From: Paenibacillus sp. UBA6285
GTDB taxonomy: Bacteria; Bacillota; Bacilli; Paenibacillales; Paenibacillaceae
Length of the DNA: 6,029 nucleotides
NCBI GenBank assembly: GCA_002438345.1
Contig: DJUJ01000001.1
Span: forward strand, 8,949-14,977
Direction of reading: 5' to 3'
Positions 1 through 6,023 of this stretch are shown in pieces. A program made the position numbers and the translations under genes. The notes beneath the pieces are model-generated. The model was not told where the DNA came from. It did not search any database and worked only from the letters and a program-made list of their open reading frames with translations. The stretch's first letter is position 1. Each line of letters starts with the position of its first letter.

Positions 1-631
1 TCCGCTGGTGGTGGAGAACGCGCTCATTACTCGGCAGTTTTATGAACTAGTGCCGGATCAGGTCTCTCCTGGTTATCGCAAGGTAAGTGCTATTGCTCCC
101 GGGGTACTAGGATTGACCGGTATCGAGTCGAGTGAAGTTGTGCAGGGGATCGTGGATCGTACCAAACCGGATCTCATCATTGCCATTGATGCGCTGGCAT
201 CCCGTTCGCTGGAGCGTATCAATACGACGATTCAAATTGCCGATATCGGAATCCACCCCGGTTCGGGAATTGGCAATAAGCGACGCGGATTGACGCAGGA
301 AATTCTGGGTGTCCCTTGTATTGCCATTGGTGTTCCCACAGTTTGCTATGCTTCGACCATTGTAAATAATGTGCTGGAGATGATGAAGAATCATTTCGGG
401 CAAGGGGCTGGTCACACTAAGGAAATCATGGGGATGCTGGACGATATTTCTGAGCAGGAGCGATTGTCACTAGTGAAGGAAGTGCTTGAGCCACTTGGGC
501 ATGATTTGATCGTTACACCTAAGGAAATCGATGAATTTATTGAAGGCATCGCAAATATTGTAGCGAGTGGTCTGAATGCGGCTCTACATGATGCGGTCGA
601 TCCTGAGAATGTCGGCGCTTATACCCACTAA
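1..631 (+). CDS. gpr: Germination protease Gpr (3' part, 5' end outside the window)
   Basis: Gpr is the spore protease that cleaves small acid-soluble spore proteins (SASP) early in germination. It is an atypical aspartic-type peptidase (family A25), made in the forespore as a zymogen. The reading frame is open to the left edge: the first full codon is at position 2 (PLVVENALITR). The GTG codons at 8 and 11 are therefore internal, not starts. Family hallmarks seen are SAIAPGVLGLTGIE, IIAIDALASRS, ADIGIHPGSGIGNKR, LGVPCIAIGVPTV and, near the end, PLGHDLIVTPKEID. Aligned by memory to the B. subtilis protein without gaps, the Asp codon at 188-190 corresponds to Asp193, one of the two proposed catalytic aspartates. 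The other (Asp127) would lie about 12 bases left of the first visible codon. Between the core and the C-terminal helices the protein is shorter than the Bacillus form, where I recall about 30-40 more residues. Roughly 130 N-terminal residues, including the propeptide, are missing only because the window starts late. Identification is firm. Confidence 0.96.
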   Translation, partial: PLVVENALITRQFYELVPDQVSPGYRKVSAIAPGVLGLTGIESSEVVQGIVDRTKPDLIIAIDALASRSLERINTTIQIADIGIHPGSGIGNKRRGLTQEILGVPCIAIGVPTVCYASTIVNNVLEMMKNHFGQGAGHTKEIMGMLDDISEQERLSLVKEVLEPLGHDLIVTPKEIDEFIEGIANIVASGLNAALHDAVDPENVGAYTH

Positions 632-649
632 TTGAATCATAGCTAACAC

Positions 650-689
650 AGTCCGGCGGGATGCTGATGTACAGTATCCTGTGCGGACT
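650..689 (+). terminator. Hairpin between gpr and spoIIP, probable gpr terminator
   Basis: The arms AGTCCG (650-655) and CGGACT (684-689) pair perfectly. After a small 1x2 internal loop, ten more pairs form (657-666 with 672-681, two of them G-T), closing a 5-base loop ATGTA. It starts 18 bases after the gpr stop codon. The downstream stretch is pyrimidine-rich (691-709) but has no clean T-run, so termination may be inefficient or the element may serve mainly to protect the gpr mRNA 3' end. Its position between a forespore gene and a mother-cell gene favours a transcript boundary. Confidence 0.6.
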
Positions 690-716
690 CTATGTCTATT
701 CTCTCATTTACGGTTC

Positions 717-742
717 TACTATTACTCTTTCGCTCATAGATT
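717..742 (+). promoter_or_regulatory. Candidate sigma-E promoter for spoIIP (weak)
   Basis: CATAGATT at 735-742 matches the sigma-E -10 consensus CATACAnT at all but one defined position. It is placed so that transcription would begin near 749, leaving a short leader before the ribosome binding site at 771. The best -35-like string, TACTATT at 717-723, is only 11 bases upstream, shorter than the usual 13-15. B. subtilis spoIIP is expressed in the mother cell under sigma-E, which is why this factor was sought. The spacing defect keeps the call tentative. Confidence 0.27.
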
Positions 743-770
743 TGGAGTATAAGAGATTACAGAGGGCTGG

Positions 771-776
771 AGGAGG
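771..776 (+). promoter_or_regulatory. Ribosome binding site of spoIIP
   Basis: A full AGGAGG core lies 11 bases before the ATG at 788. This is slightly longer than the usual gap, but there is no other in-frame start codon closer to it, so it supports the 788 start. Confidence 0.8.
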
Positions 777-787
777 ACATAAATATA

Positions 788-2161
788 ATGAATAAAAAAT
801 GGTTTCAGCTTTGGAACATCGGCCGTTTACGTGGAAGAGTGCTGGATGCTTTATCGCTGGGAAGAACGATGCTGCTGTTGGCCGGAGGTTCGCTAGTATT
901 TTTTATGCTGCTTGGAGCTGGTGGATTGGCCGGACAGAAGTTGAATTCTTCACCCATTCCATCTATGAAGGGGCTTGCGGCCTCACTATCAAGTGGATTT
1001 TTCATGGAGCTTCTAGGGATGGAGGTACCCCATTTACCTCAGGGGAAAGAGCCCTCAGCTTTTTCGGGTGAAAAAGTAACTTCCTTTGTATTTCAATTGC
1101 TGACCAGTGTGAATCCAAGTGATCCGAAGAGTCTAGTCTCCCGTGAAGTGCCGGGTTTGGCAGCAGATGATCCGTTCCTGTTACGAAAAGGCTCTGGTGG
1201 TTCTACAGGAGCACCGGTTGATTATCATCCGGGAACCGATGAACTGGCTGAGGGTGGAGGGGAAGAAGTTAATCCATCTGTTCCAAACGAAGTGGACAAG
1301 CCTGAAGATACTCCAGCACAGCAGCCAGAAGCGACGATAGCTCCGTCTCCTGAGCCTTCAGGAACTGAGGAAGGTACGGATAAGAGTGATCCGCAAAGCG
1401 AGACAGATAATACCAAGGACACCTCGGTTAAACGGATCCTTATCTATCATTCACATCCTCGGGAGGCCTATAACCCTCTACTGGGGGTAGCGAACGAAAA
1501 TCCAAGTTCTGCTGTTTCCTCTAAAAATGTAATGCTGGTAGGATCATATATTACGAAAAGATTGGAACAACGCGGGATTGGTACAGTCCATGCCAAAGAG
1601 GATTTTCTAACTAAAATTGCCGACTATAACTGGAACTTTTCCTATAAATACTCCCGAGTGTTGGTTAAATCAGCGATGAGCGCAAATCAAGAAATGAGTG
1701 AAATTATCGACATTCACCGCGACTCACAGCGTCATGGTAAAACAACTGCAGTTATTGATGGGAAAAGTTACGCTCAGGTGTATTTCATCATTGGACATGC
1801 GAATAAAGATTGGAAGAAGAACGAAGAGTTTGCGAACAAGATCCATCAAACCATTGAGAAGGGTTACCCAGGAATATCTCGCGGGATATGGGGAAAAGCT
1901 GCGGGTAAAGGAAACAACGGGGAGTATAACCAGACCCTCTCACCTAATAGTGTCTTGATTGAAGTGGGCGGTATTGATAACACGGCAGAGGAATTGAAGC
2001 GTACGGCTGATATTTTAGCAGATGCTATAGCGGATGTGTACTGGAGCAGTCATGATGCGGAGAAGGTAAACGCAGCTGGAAAGGTGACGAATCCCACGAC
2101 ACAGGAGAGCAAGGGGCAGACAGGTTCTACAGCACCAAAAAGGTCGAACGGAGCTTCCTAA
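788..2161 (+). CDS. spoIIP: Stage II sporulation protein SpoIIP, engulfment peptidoglycan hydrolase
   Basis: SpoIIP is the amidase and endopeptidase of the SpoIID-SpoIIM-SpoIIP complex, which remodels peptidoglycan so the mother-cell membrane can migrate around the forespore. The 457-residue product shows a basic N-terminus and one membrane segment (about residues 27-48). A region to about 133 follows, then an acidic, Pro/Glu/Ser/Thr-rich linker (about 134-214). The hydrolase domain spans about 215-420. Visible active-site motifs are YHSHPREAYNP (220-230, His221 and His223, Glu226), IDIHRDS (307-313, His310), GHANKDW (336-342, His337) and LIEVGG (390-395, Glu392). The conserved His and Glu residues fit the zinc-dependent catalysis known for the family. 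A low-complexity tail (about 422-457) ends the protein. It is about 55 residues longer than B. subtilis SpoIIP (about 401), chiefly through linker and tail. The start at 788 is preceded by AGGAGG. The yqxA-like gene follows 62 bases later without a terminator, so the two are probably co-transcribed in the mother cell. Confidence 0.96.
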   Translation: MNKKWFQLWNIGRLRGRVLDALSLGRTMLLLAGGSLVFFMLLGAGGLAGQKLNSSPIPSMKGLAASLSSGFFMELLGMEVPHLPQGKEPSAFSGEKVTSFVFQLLTSVNPSDPKSLVSREVPGLAADDPFLLRKGSGGSTGAPVDYHPGTDELAEGGGEEVNPSVPNEVDKPEDTPAQQPEATIAPSPEPSGTEEGTDKSDPQSETDNTKDTSVKRILIYHSHPREAYNPLLGVANENPSSAVSSKNVMLVGSYITKRLEQRGIGTVHAKEDFLTKIADYNWNFSYKYSRVLVKSAMSANQEMSEIIDIHRDSQRHGKTTAVIDGKSYAQVYFIIGHANKDWKKNEEFANKIHQTIEKGYPGISRGIWGKAAGKGNNGEYNQTLSPNSVLIEVGGIDNTAEELKRTADILADAIADVYWSSHDAEKVNAAGKVTNPTTQESKGQTGSTAPKRSNGAS

Positions 2162-2207
2162 ACTTATGAAATTCGATTAGAGTACAGCCTTATTACCAAG
2201 TATTTAA

Positions 2208-2214
2208 AAAAGGA
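2208..2214 (+). promoter_or_regulatory. Ribosome binding site that sets the yqxA-like start at 2224
   Basis: AAAGGAG ends at 2214, nine bases before ATG 2224. An in-frame GTG at 2215 directly abuts this site and so cannot be the initiator. The ATG is therefore chosen, giving a protein beginning MSRFGKKL. Confidence 0.85.
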
Positions 2215-2223
2215 GTGGCTTAC

Positions 2224-2709
2224 ATGTCTCGTTTCGGAAAAAAACTGGTTATGGTCGGTATTTGGGCAGGGGTCGGCATACTGTTAGGTATGCAGTTCAG
2301 TGGCAGCGGAGGGGCGACGGTCTCCAAGCTGCTGCCAGGCTGGAACAATATATCGACTACGCCTACCAGTCAAGTGACGGGCATGCAGCCACAGCCAATA
2401 AAAAATGGGGTTGCACAAGGTGGGCAGACTTATGTGTATGTTCCGATGGTGATCGATCCTGTCACAGGTGCATACACGCCTGTTTCTCCGTTGCCTAAGA
2501 ATAGCAATACTGCGCCAACTGCAGATCTTCCTCAGCAGGTGGTAGATGACTATAGTACAAAATCTCCGGAACAGATTCTGATTCCTGAGGAACAAAAGCC
2601 GACAGTTGATGTGATAGCGGATAAAACGGCGGGCCTATTGCAGCAGGCTTCTCAGAAGGGCATACGCTGGGTGGTTTCATTGTTCGATTCGGCTGAAGAA
2701 TCACAGTAA
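2224..2709 (+). CDS. YqxA-position small membrane protein, likely DUF3679-like, unknown function
   Basis: This 161-residue protein sits where B. subtilis has yqxA (about 110 residues), between spoIIP and lepA. It has a basic N-terminus and one hydrophobic segment (about residues 8-25) ending in GILLGMQ. That short motif resembles the equivalent segment of YqxA as I remember it. The middle (about 30-130) is rich in Pro, Gln, Thr and Ser with few charges, and contains YVYVPMVIDPVTGAYTPVSP. It is probably extended and outside the cytoplasm. The C-terminus (about 128-157, DVIADKTAGLL to VVSLF) could form an amphipathic helix. No catalytic motif is visible. The short gap after spoIIP and the terminator after its own stop suggest expression with spoIIP during engulfment. 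The link to DUF3679 rests on position, topology and the short GMQ motif, so I leave the symbol blank. That the gene is real is well supported by its ribosome binding site and its place between tightly spaced neighbours. Confidence 0.85.
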   Translation: MSRFGKKLVMVGIWAGVGILLGMQFSGSGGATVSKLLPGWNNISTTPTSQVTGMQPQPIKNGVAQGGQTYVYVPMVIDPVTGAYTPVSPLPKNSNTAPTADLPQQVVDDYSTKSPEQILIPEEQKPTVDVIADKTAGLLQQASQKGIRWVVSLFDSAEESQ

Positions 2710-2712
2710 TTT

Positions 2713-2763
2713 CAGAAGAAACAGTTATTTCACGGGAACGTGTATAGCTGTTTCTTCTGTTTT
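2713..2763 (+). terminator. Long rho-independent terminator closing the sporulation block
   Basis: The arms CAGAAGAAACAG (2713-2724) and CTGTTTCTTCTG (2748-2759) form 12 perfect pairs. A T-G pair, TAT/ATA, and an inner CACG-GGAA-CGTG hairpin (2731-2742) extend the stem almost to its tip. TTTT begins at 2760. It starts 4 bases after the yqxA-like stop and lies before the lepA promoter. Confidence 0.88.
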
Positions 2764-2777
2764 ACGTCAGGGCGGGA

Positions 2778-2806
2778 TTGATGGAGCAAGCTTGTACTGT
2801 TATAAT
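2778..2806 (+). promoter_or_regulatory. Sigma-A promoter of lepA with extended -10
   Basis: The -35 element TTGATG (2778-2783) is followed by a 17-base spacer and a perfect TATAAT (2801-2806). TG one base upstream of the -10 makes it an extended -10 promoter. Transcription would begin near 2813, giving a leader of about 30 bases. It lies directly after the terminator of the preceding block, so lepA has its own vegetative promoter. Confidence 0.88.
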
Positions 2807-2832
2807 AAGTGGATTAATATCAGGCTGTCTGT

Positions 2833-2840
2833 GGGGGTAA
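2833..2840 (+). promoter_or_regulatory. Ribosome binding site of lepA (G-rich, wobble-dependent)
   Basis: GGGGGTAA ends 3 bases before the ATG at 2844. It aligns with the consensus GGAGGTGA through one G-U wobble and one mismatch. An AGGA directly abutting the ATG is too close to act alone. The site is less canonical than those of the neighbouring genes. Confidence 0.6.
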
Positions 2841-2843
2841 GGA

Positions 2844-4658
2844 ATGACTGACGTTCAGAAAAGACAACAACAAATTCGCAATTTCTCGATTATTGCACAT
2901 ATAGACCATGGCAAATCGACATTGGCTGACCGCATTTTGGAATACACGGGGGCACTAACCACGCGTGAAATGCAGGAGCAGGTACTCGATCAGATGGATC
3001 TGGAGCGCGAACGCGGTATCACAATCAAGCTGCAAGCCGTGCGTTTAACCTATCGTGCAGACGATGGAATAGACTACTATCTCAACCTGATTGATACACC
3101 GGGGCACGTCGATTTCACTTATGAGGTCTCCCGCAGTCTTGCAGCATGCGAAGGCGCGCTGCTCGTAGTAGATGCGGCACAAGGGATTGAAGCGCAGACT
3201 CTTGCCAATGTGTATCTTGCGCTGGATAACAATCTGGAAATTCTGCCTGTTCTCAACAAAATTGATTTGCCAAACGCTGACCCTGACCGGGTAAAGCAGG
3301 AGATTGAGGATGTTATCGGGCTGGATACAAGTGAAGCGGTTATGGCATCTGCCAAAGCCGGTATCGGGATCAAGGAAATTCTGGAGCAAGTGGTGAAGCA
3401 GGTTCCTGCACCATCCGGTAATTCAGAAGAGCCGCTTAAAGCGTTGATCTTTGACTCTCACTACGATCCTTATAAAGGCGTTATCGTCTATGTGCGCGTA
3501 ATGGACGGGAAGATCCGTGCGGGTTCGAAGATTAAGATGATGGCAACTGAGAAGACCTTCGAAGTAATTGAAGTTGGCGCATTTATGCCGCGTATGACGA
3601 TTGTTGATGAATTGAACATCGGTGATGTTGGATTTATCGTAGCTGGGATCAAGCATGTTGGAGATACCCGTGTCGGTGATACTGTCACTGACGCAAAGAA
3701 CCCTACTGCTGAGCCGCTTCCAGGTTATCGAAAGATCAACCCGATGGTATATTGCGGGTTGTATCCGATTGAAACCTCCGATTATAACGATCTTCGTGAG
3801 GCCCTTGAGAAGCTTCAGCTTAACGATGCTTCCCTAAGCTTTGAGCCGGAAAGCTCAAGCGCACTTGGTTTTGGCTTCCGTTGCGGATTCCTTGGTCTCC
3901 TGCATATGGAAATTATCCAGGAACGGATTGAACGTGAGTTCAATTTGCCACTGATTACAACCGCACCGAGTGTTATTTACCGAATTATGCTGACCAATGG
4001 CGAAATGATTCAAATCGACAACCCGTCACATTATCCGGAAATCGGAACGATTGACTACATTGAAGAGCCATATGTTAAAGCAGCAATCATCGTGCCTAAC
4101 GACTTTGTAGGTACCGTAATGGAGCTGTGCCAGAACAAACGTGGCGAGTTCGTAAATATGGAGTATCTTGATACTAATCGTGTAACGATTACTTATGAGA
4201 TTCCACTGTCTGAAATCGTTTATGATTTCTTTGATCAGTTGAAATCAGGTACAAAAGGTTACGCATCCTACGACTATGAAATTTGCGGGTACCGTCGTTC
4301 GAATCTGGTCAAGATGGATATCTTGCTTAACAATGAGCAGGTTGATGCCTTGTCCTTTATCGTTCACCGTGATCGTGCATACAACCGCGGACGTATCATT
4401 TGTGAGAAGCTACGTGGGATTATCCCTCGTCAAATGTTCGAAGTGCCGATTCAAGCCTCTGTGGGTACGAAGGTGGTTGCGCGTGAAACCGTTAAAGCAA
4501 TGCGCAAAAACGTACTTGCTAAATGTTACGGCGGTGATATTTCGCGTAAGCGTAAGCTGCTTGAGAAACAAAAAGAAGGTAAGAAACGCATGAAGCAAGT
4601 CGGCAGTGTCGAGGTACCGCAAGAAGCATTTATGGCAGTGCTTAAGATTGACGAGTAG
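2844..4658 (+). CDS. lepA: Elongation factor 4 (LepA), ribosome-associated translational GTPase
   Basis: LepA (EF4) is a conserved translational GTPase that acts on the ribosome; back-translocation and roles in initiation or 30S assembly have been proposed. The 604-residue product matches the family length. GTPase motifs are complete: G1 AHIDHGKST (18-26), the switch-I region RERGITIK (55-62), G3 DTPGH (84-88, with the catalytic-type His88), G4 NKID (138-141) and G5 SAK (169-171). Beta-barrel domain II follows (about 190-280). The EF-G-like domain III contains [15 protein letters not shown], and domain V comes after it. The LepA-specific C-terminal domain carries the very conserved [18 protein letters not shown] and ends in [14 protein letters not shown]. 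The absence of an EF-G-type domain IV and the presence of this C-terminal domain separate it from EF-G. The start at 2844 matches the usual MTD...[17 protein letters not shown]-terminus. It has its own promoter upstream and a terminator 46 bases after its stop. Confidence 0.98.
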   Translation: MTDVQKRQQQIRNFSIIAHIDHGKSTLADRILEYTGALTTREMQEQVLDQMDLERERGITIKLQAVRLTYRADDGIDYYLNLIDTPGHVDFTYEVSRSLAACEGALLVVDAAQGIEAQTLANVYLALDNNLEILPVLNKIDLPNADPDRVKQEIEDVIGLDTSEAVMASAKAGIGIKEILEQVVKQVPAPSGNSEEPLKALIFDSHYDPYKGVIVYVRVMDGKIRAGSKIKMMATEKTFEVIEVGAFMPRMTIVDELNIGDVGFIVAGIKHVGDTRVGDTVTDAKNPTAEPLPGYRKINPMVYCGLYPIETSDYNDLREALEKLQLNDASLSFEPESSSALGFGFRCGFLGLLHMEIIQERIEREFNLPLITTAPSVIYRIMLTNGEMIQIDNPSHYPEIGTIDYIEEPYVKAAIIVPNDFVGTVMELCQNKRGEFVNMEYLDTNRVTITYEIPLSEIVYDFFDQLKSGTKGYASYDYEICGYRRSNLVKMDILLNNEQVDALSFIVHRDRAYNRGRIICEKLRGIIPRQMFEVPIQASVGTKVVARETVKAMRKNVLAKCYGGDISRKRKLLEKQKEGKKRMKQVGSVEVPQEAFMAVLKIDE

Positions 4659-4681
4659 GCCAGTTCACACTGAATTAGAGT

Positions 4682-4695
4682 TCATTTATAAATGA
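4682..4695. repeat. Perfect 14-bp palindrome after lepA
   Basis: TCATTTATAAATGA reads the same on both strands. As RNA it could give only a weak 5-bp hairpin with a TATA loop. It sits between the lepA stop and the terminator. It might be a protein-binding dyad or chance in an AT-rich gap. Confidence 0.5.
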
Positions 4696-4704
4696 TCGCC
4701 CTGT

Positions 4705-4739
4705 AAGGGAAGCCATCAGGCTTCCCTTTTCTGGCTTTT
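4705..4739 (+). terminator. Rho-independent terminator of lepA
   Basis: AAGGGAAGCC (4705-4714) pairs perfectly with GGCTTCCCTT (4719-4728) around an ATCA tetraloop, with T residues running from 4727 to 4730. A second copy of GGCTT with a longer T-run (4733-4739) follows at once. It could pair alternatively with AAGCCA (4710-4715) and so give a second, mutually exclusive hairpin. Confidence 0.88.
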
Positions 4740-4773
4740 TATAGATTACACTAGTCAAACGATATTTTAATAT

Positions 4774-4780
4774 AAAGGAG
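4774..4780 (+). promoter_or_regulatory. Ribosome binding site of hemW
   Basis: AAAGGAG ends 7 bases before ATG 4788, ideal spacing. It fixes the hemW start at MTTNTNGRPP. Confidence 0.85.
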
Positions 4781-4787
4781 ACAGCTA

Positions 4788-5960
4788 ATGACAACGAATA
4801 CTAATGGCCGTCCCCCTGAGGCCGTATACATTCATATACCTTTTTGTACCAATAAGTGCTTTTATTGTGATTTTAATTCCTATGTGCTCAAGGATCAACC
4901 GGTTATGGATTATCTCCAAGCTTTGGATCGAGAAATGGAGCAGACCGTCAAGAACACCCCACCGGGTGTCATCAAAACGATCTTTGTCGGCGGTGGTACC
5001 CCAACTGTACTGAAACCGGATGAGATGGCTTATTTTCTAAAATCTGTTCGAACACATTTCCCGAATTGGGATAAAGATATCGAGTTCTCTATGGAAGCAA
5101 ACCCGGGAACAACGGATATAGATAAGTTGACGGTCATGAAAGAAGGCGGCGTGAATCGGGTGAGCTTTGGTGTTCAGGCGTTTCAGAACGAGCTACTCAC
5201 GGGCATTGGCCGGATTCATAATGTAGACGATGTATACCGCAGCTTGGAGAATGCCCGTACAGTCGGCCTTAACAACCTGTCGGTTGATCTTATGTTTGGT
5301 TTGCCGAACCAAACCGTTGAGATGCTGGGCGAAAGTATTCGCAAGGCGCTCGAGCTAGATTTACCCCACTATTCCATTTACAGCTTGAAGGTGGAGGAGA
5401 ACACTCTTTTTCACACGCTATTTAATAAGAACAAACTGCCTCTTCCTAATGAAGAAGATGAACTGCAAATGTACCTCTTGCTGATGTCATCAATGAAGGA
5501 AGCTGGTTACAATCAATACGAAATCAGTAACTTCGCGAAACCAGGAATGGAGAGTCGTCACAATATCACTTACTGGCGCAATGAAGATTATTATGGTCTC
5601 GGAGCAGGTGCACATGGATACGTGGGGCGTCAGCGGCATATTAATGTTAAGGGCGTAAATCCTTATGTTGAAGCTACACGTAAAGGCCTGCCTCGATTGG
5701 ACTCGTACCCAATAACTGAAGCAGAAGCGATGGAGGACTTTATGATGGTTGGCTTGCGTATGCATGAAGGCGTCTCTAATGAGGCTTTTCAGGCGCAATT
5801 TGGGCGTTCGATAGAGGATGTATTTGCGAAATCATTGCATAAGATGCTGCATGCGGGTCTGCTTGAGCACGAAGAAGGGACTTACCGACTCAGTAAGCAA
5901 GGGATCCTTTTTGGAAACGATGTTTTCGCAGAATTTGTAGGTGCACTGACAGAAGTTTAA
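4788..5960 (+). CDS. hemW: HemW, radical-SAM heme chaperone (HemN-like)
   Basis: HemW proteins bind heme and a [4Fe-4S] cluster and are thought to deliver heme to haemoproteins; they are widely mislabelled as oxygen-independent coproporphyrinogen III oxidase. The 390-residue product opens with VYIHIPFC and the radical-SAM motif CTNKCFYC (Cys20, Cys24, Cys27). Position 29, where true HemN has a fourth Cys, is Phe (CFYCDFNS), the HemW signature. Further family motifs are GGGTP (68-72, S-adenosylmethionine contact), EANPGT (103-108), NRVSFGVQAF (123-132), VDLMFGLPNQT (166-176), YEISNFAKPG (244-253) and GLGAGAHGY (270-278). The HemN C-terminal domain is recognisable from EDFMMVGLRMHEGVS (316-330) to the end. 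The start follows AAAGGAG at ideal distance. The gene lies 129 bases after lepA across a terminator, with no convincing promoter of its own, so read-through from the lepA promoter is likely. Function as chaperone rather than oxidase is inferred from the missing fourth Cys and the gene order. Confidence 0.96.
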   Translation: MTTNTNGRPPEAVYIHIPFCTNKCFYCDFNSYVLKDQPVMDYLQALDREMEQTVKNTPPGVIKTIFVGGGTPTVLKPDEMAYFLKSVRTHFPNWDKDIEFSMEANPGTTDIDKLTVMKEGGVNRVSFGVQAFQNELLTGIGRIHNVDDVYRSLENARTVGLNNLSVDLMFGLPNQTVEMLGESIRKALELDLPHYSIYSLKVEENTLFHTLFNKNKLPLPNEEDELQMYLLLMSSMKEAGYNQYEISNFAKPGMESRHNITYWRNEDYYGLGAGAHGYVGRQRHINVKGVNPYVEATRKGLPRLDSYPITEAEAMEDFMMVGLRMHEGVSNEAFQAQFGRSIEDVFAKSLHKMLHAGLLEHEEGTYRLSKQGILFGNDVFAEFVGALTEV

Positions 5961-5974
5961 TTTTAAAGTACCTC

Positions 5975-6003
5975 TTGAATTGTAATTCACTCTGTTGTAT
6001 ATT
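5975..6003 (+). promoter_or_regulatory. Sigma-A-type promoter, probably of the hrcA heat-shock operon
   Basis: TTGAAT (5975-5980), exactly 17 bases, then TATATT (5998-6003): four of six and five of six consensus bases. Transcription would start near 6010. In B. subtilis the gene after hemW is hrcA, first gene of hrcA-grpE-dnaK-dnaJ, which has its own vegetative promoter controlled by HrcA at a CIRCE element. The gene itself is outside the window, so the assignment is by gene order. Confidence 0.65.
5976..5989. repeat. Dyad TGAATT-GT-AATTCA over the -35 element
   Basis: Two 6-base arms form a perfect inverted repeat with a 2-base spacer. It covers most of the -35 element and the start of the spacer, the usual place for a repressor or activator site. 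It does not resemble CIRCE. It could be chance in AT-rich DNA. Confidence 0.45.
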
Positions 6004-6023
6004 TATTCATAATATCAACAGAG
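5990..6023 (+). repeat. Inverted repeat spanning the -10 element and reaching the next ribosome binding site
   Basis: CTCTGTTG (5990-5997) pairs with CAACAGAG (6016-6023). Past a bulged T, ATATT (5999-6003) pairs with AATAT (6011-6015) around a 7-base loop, for 13 pairs in all. No T-run follows, so it is not a normal terminator. On read-through RNA from hemW it would form a hairpin whose 3' arm overlaps the purine-rich GAGGGGTGA. On RNA started near 6010 the 5' arm would be absent. Confidence 0.65.

Noticed and set aside
8..13. GTG codons at 8 and 11 as start of gpr
   Set aside because: The frame is open to the left edge with the Gpr-conserved residues Pro-Leu directly before, no ribosome binding site is present, and the first catalytic Asp region would be lost.
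107..415. Minus-strand open frame opposite gpr, and similar frames opposite lepA and hemW
   Set aside because: They lie antisense to well-conserved genes, lack ribosome binding sites and have compositions typical of shadow frames.
1143..1340. Second + strand frame within spoIIP
   Set aside because: It overlaps the SpoIIP linker in another frame, has no ribosome binding site, and the main frame carries the recognisable domains.
2215..2217. GTG at 2215 as start of the yqxA-like gene
   Set aside because: It directly abuts AAAGGAG, too close for initiation; ATG 2224 has the right distance.
4745..4773. ATTACA-17-TAATAT as a hemW promoter
   Set aside because: It matches only four of six bases in each element and would start transcription at about 4780, at the end of the ribosome binding site, leaving it off the mRNA.
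5990..6023. Hairpin as a hemW terminator
   Set aside because: No T-run follows the stem; the downstream bases GGGGTGA are purine-rich and look like a ribosome binding site.
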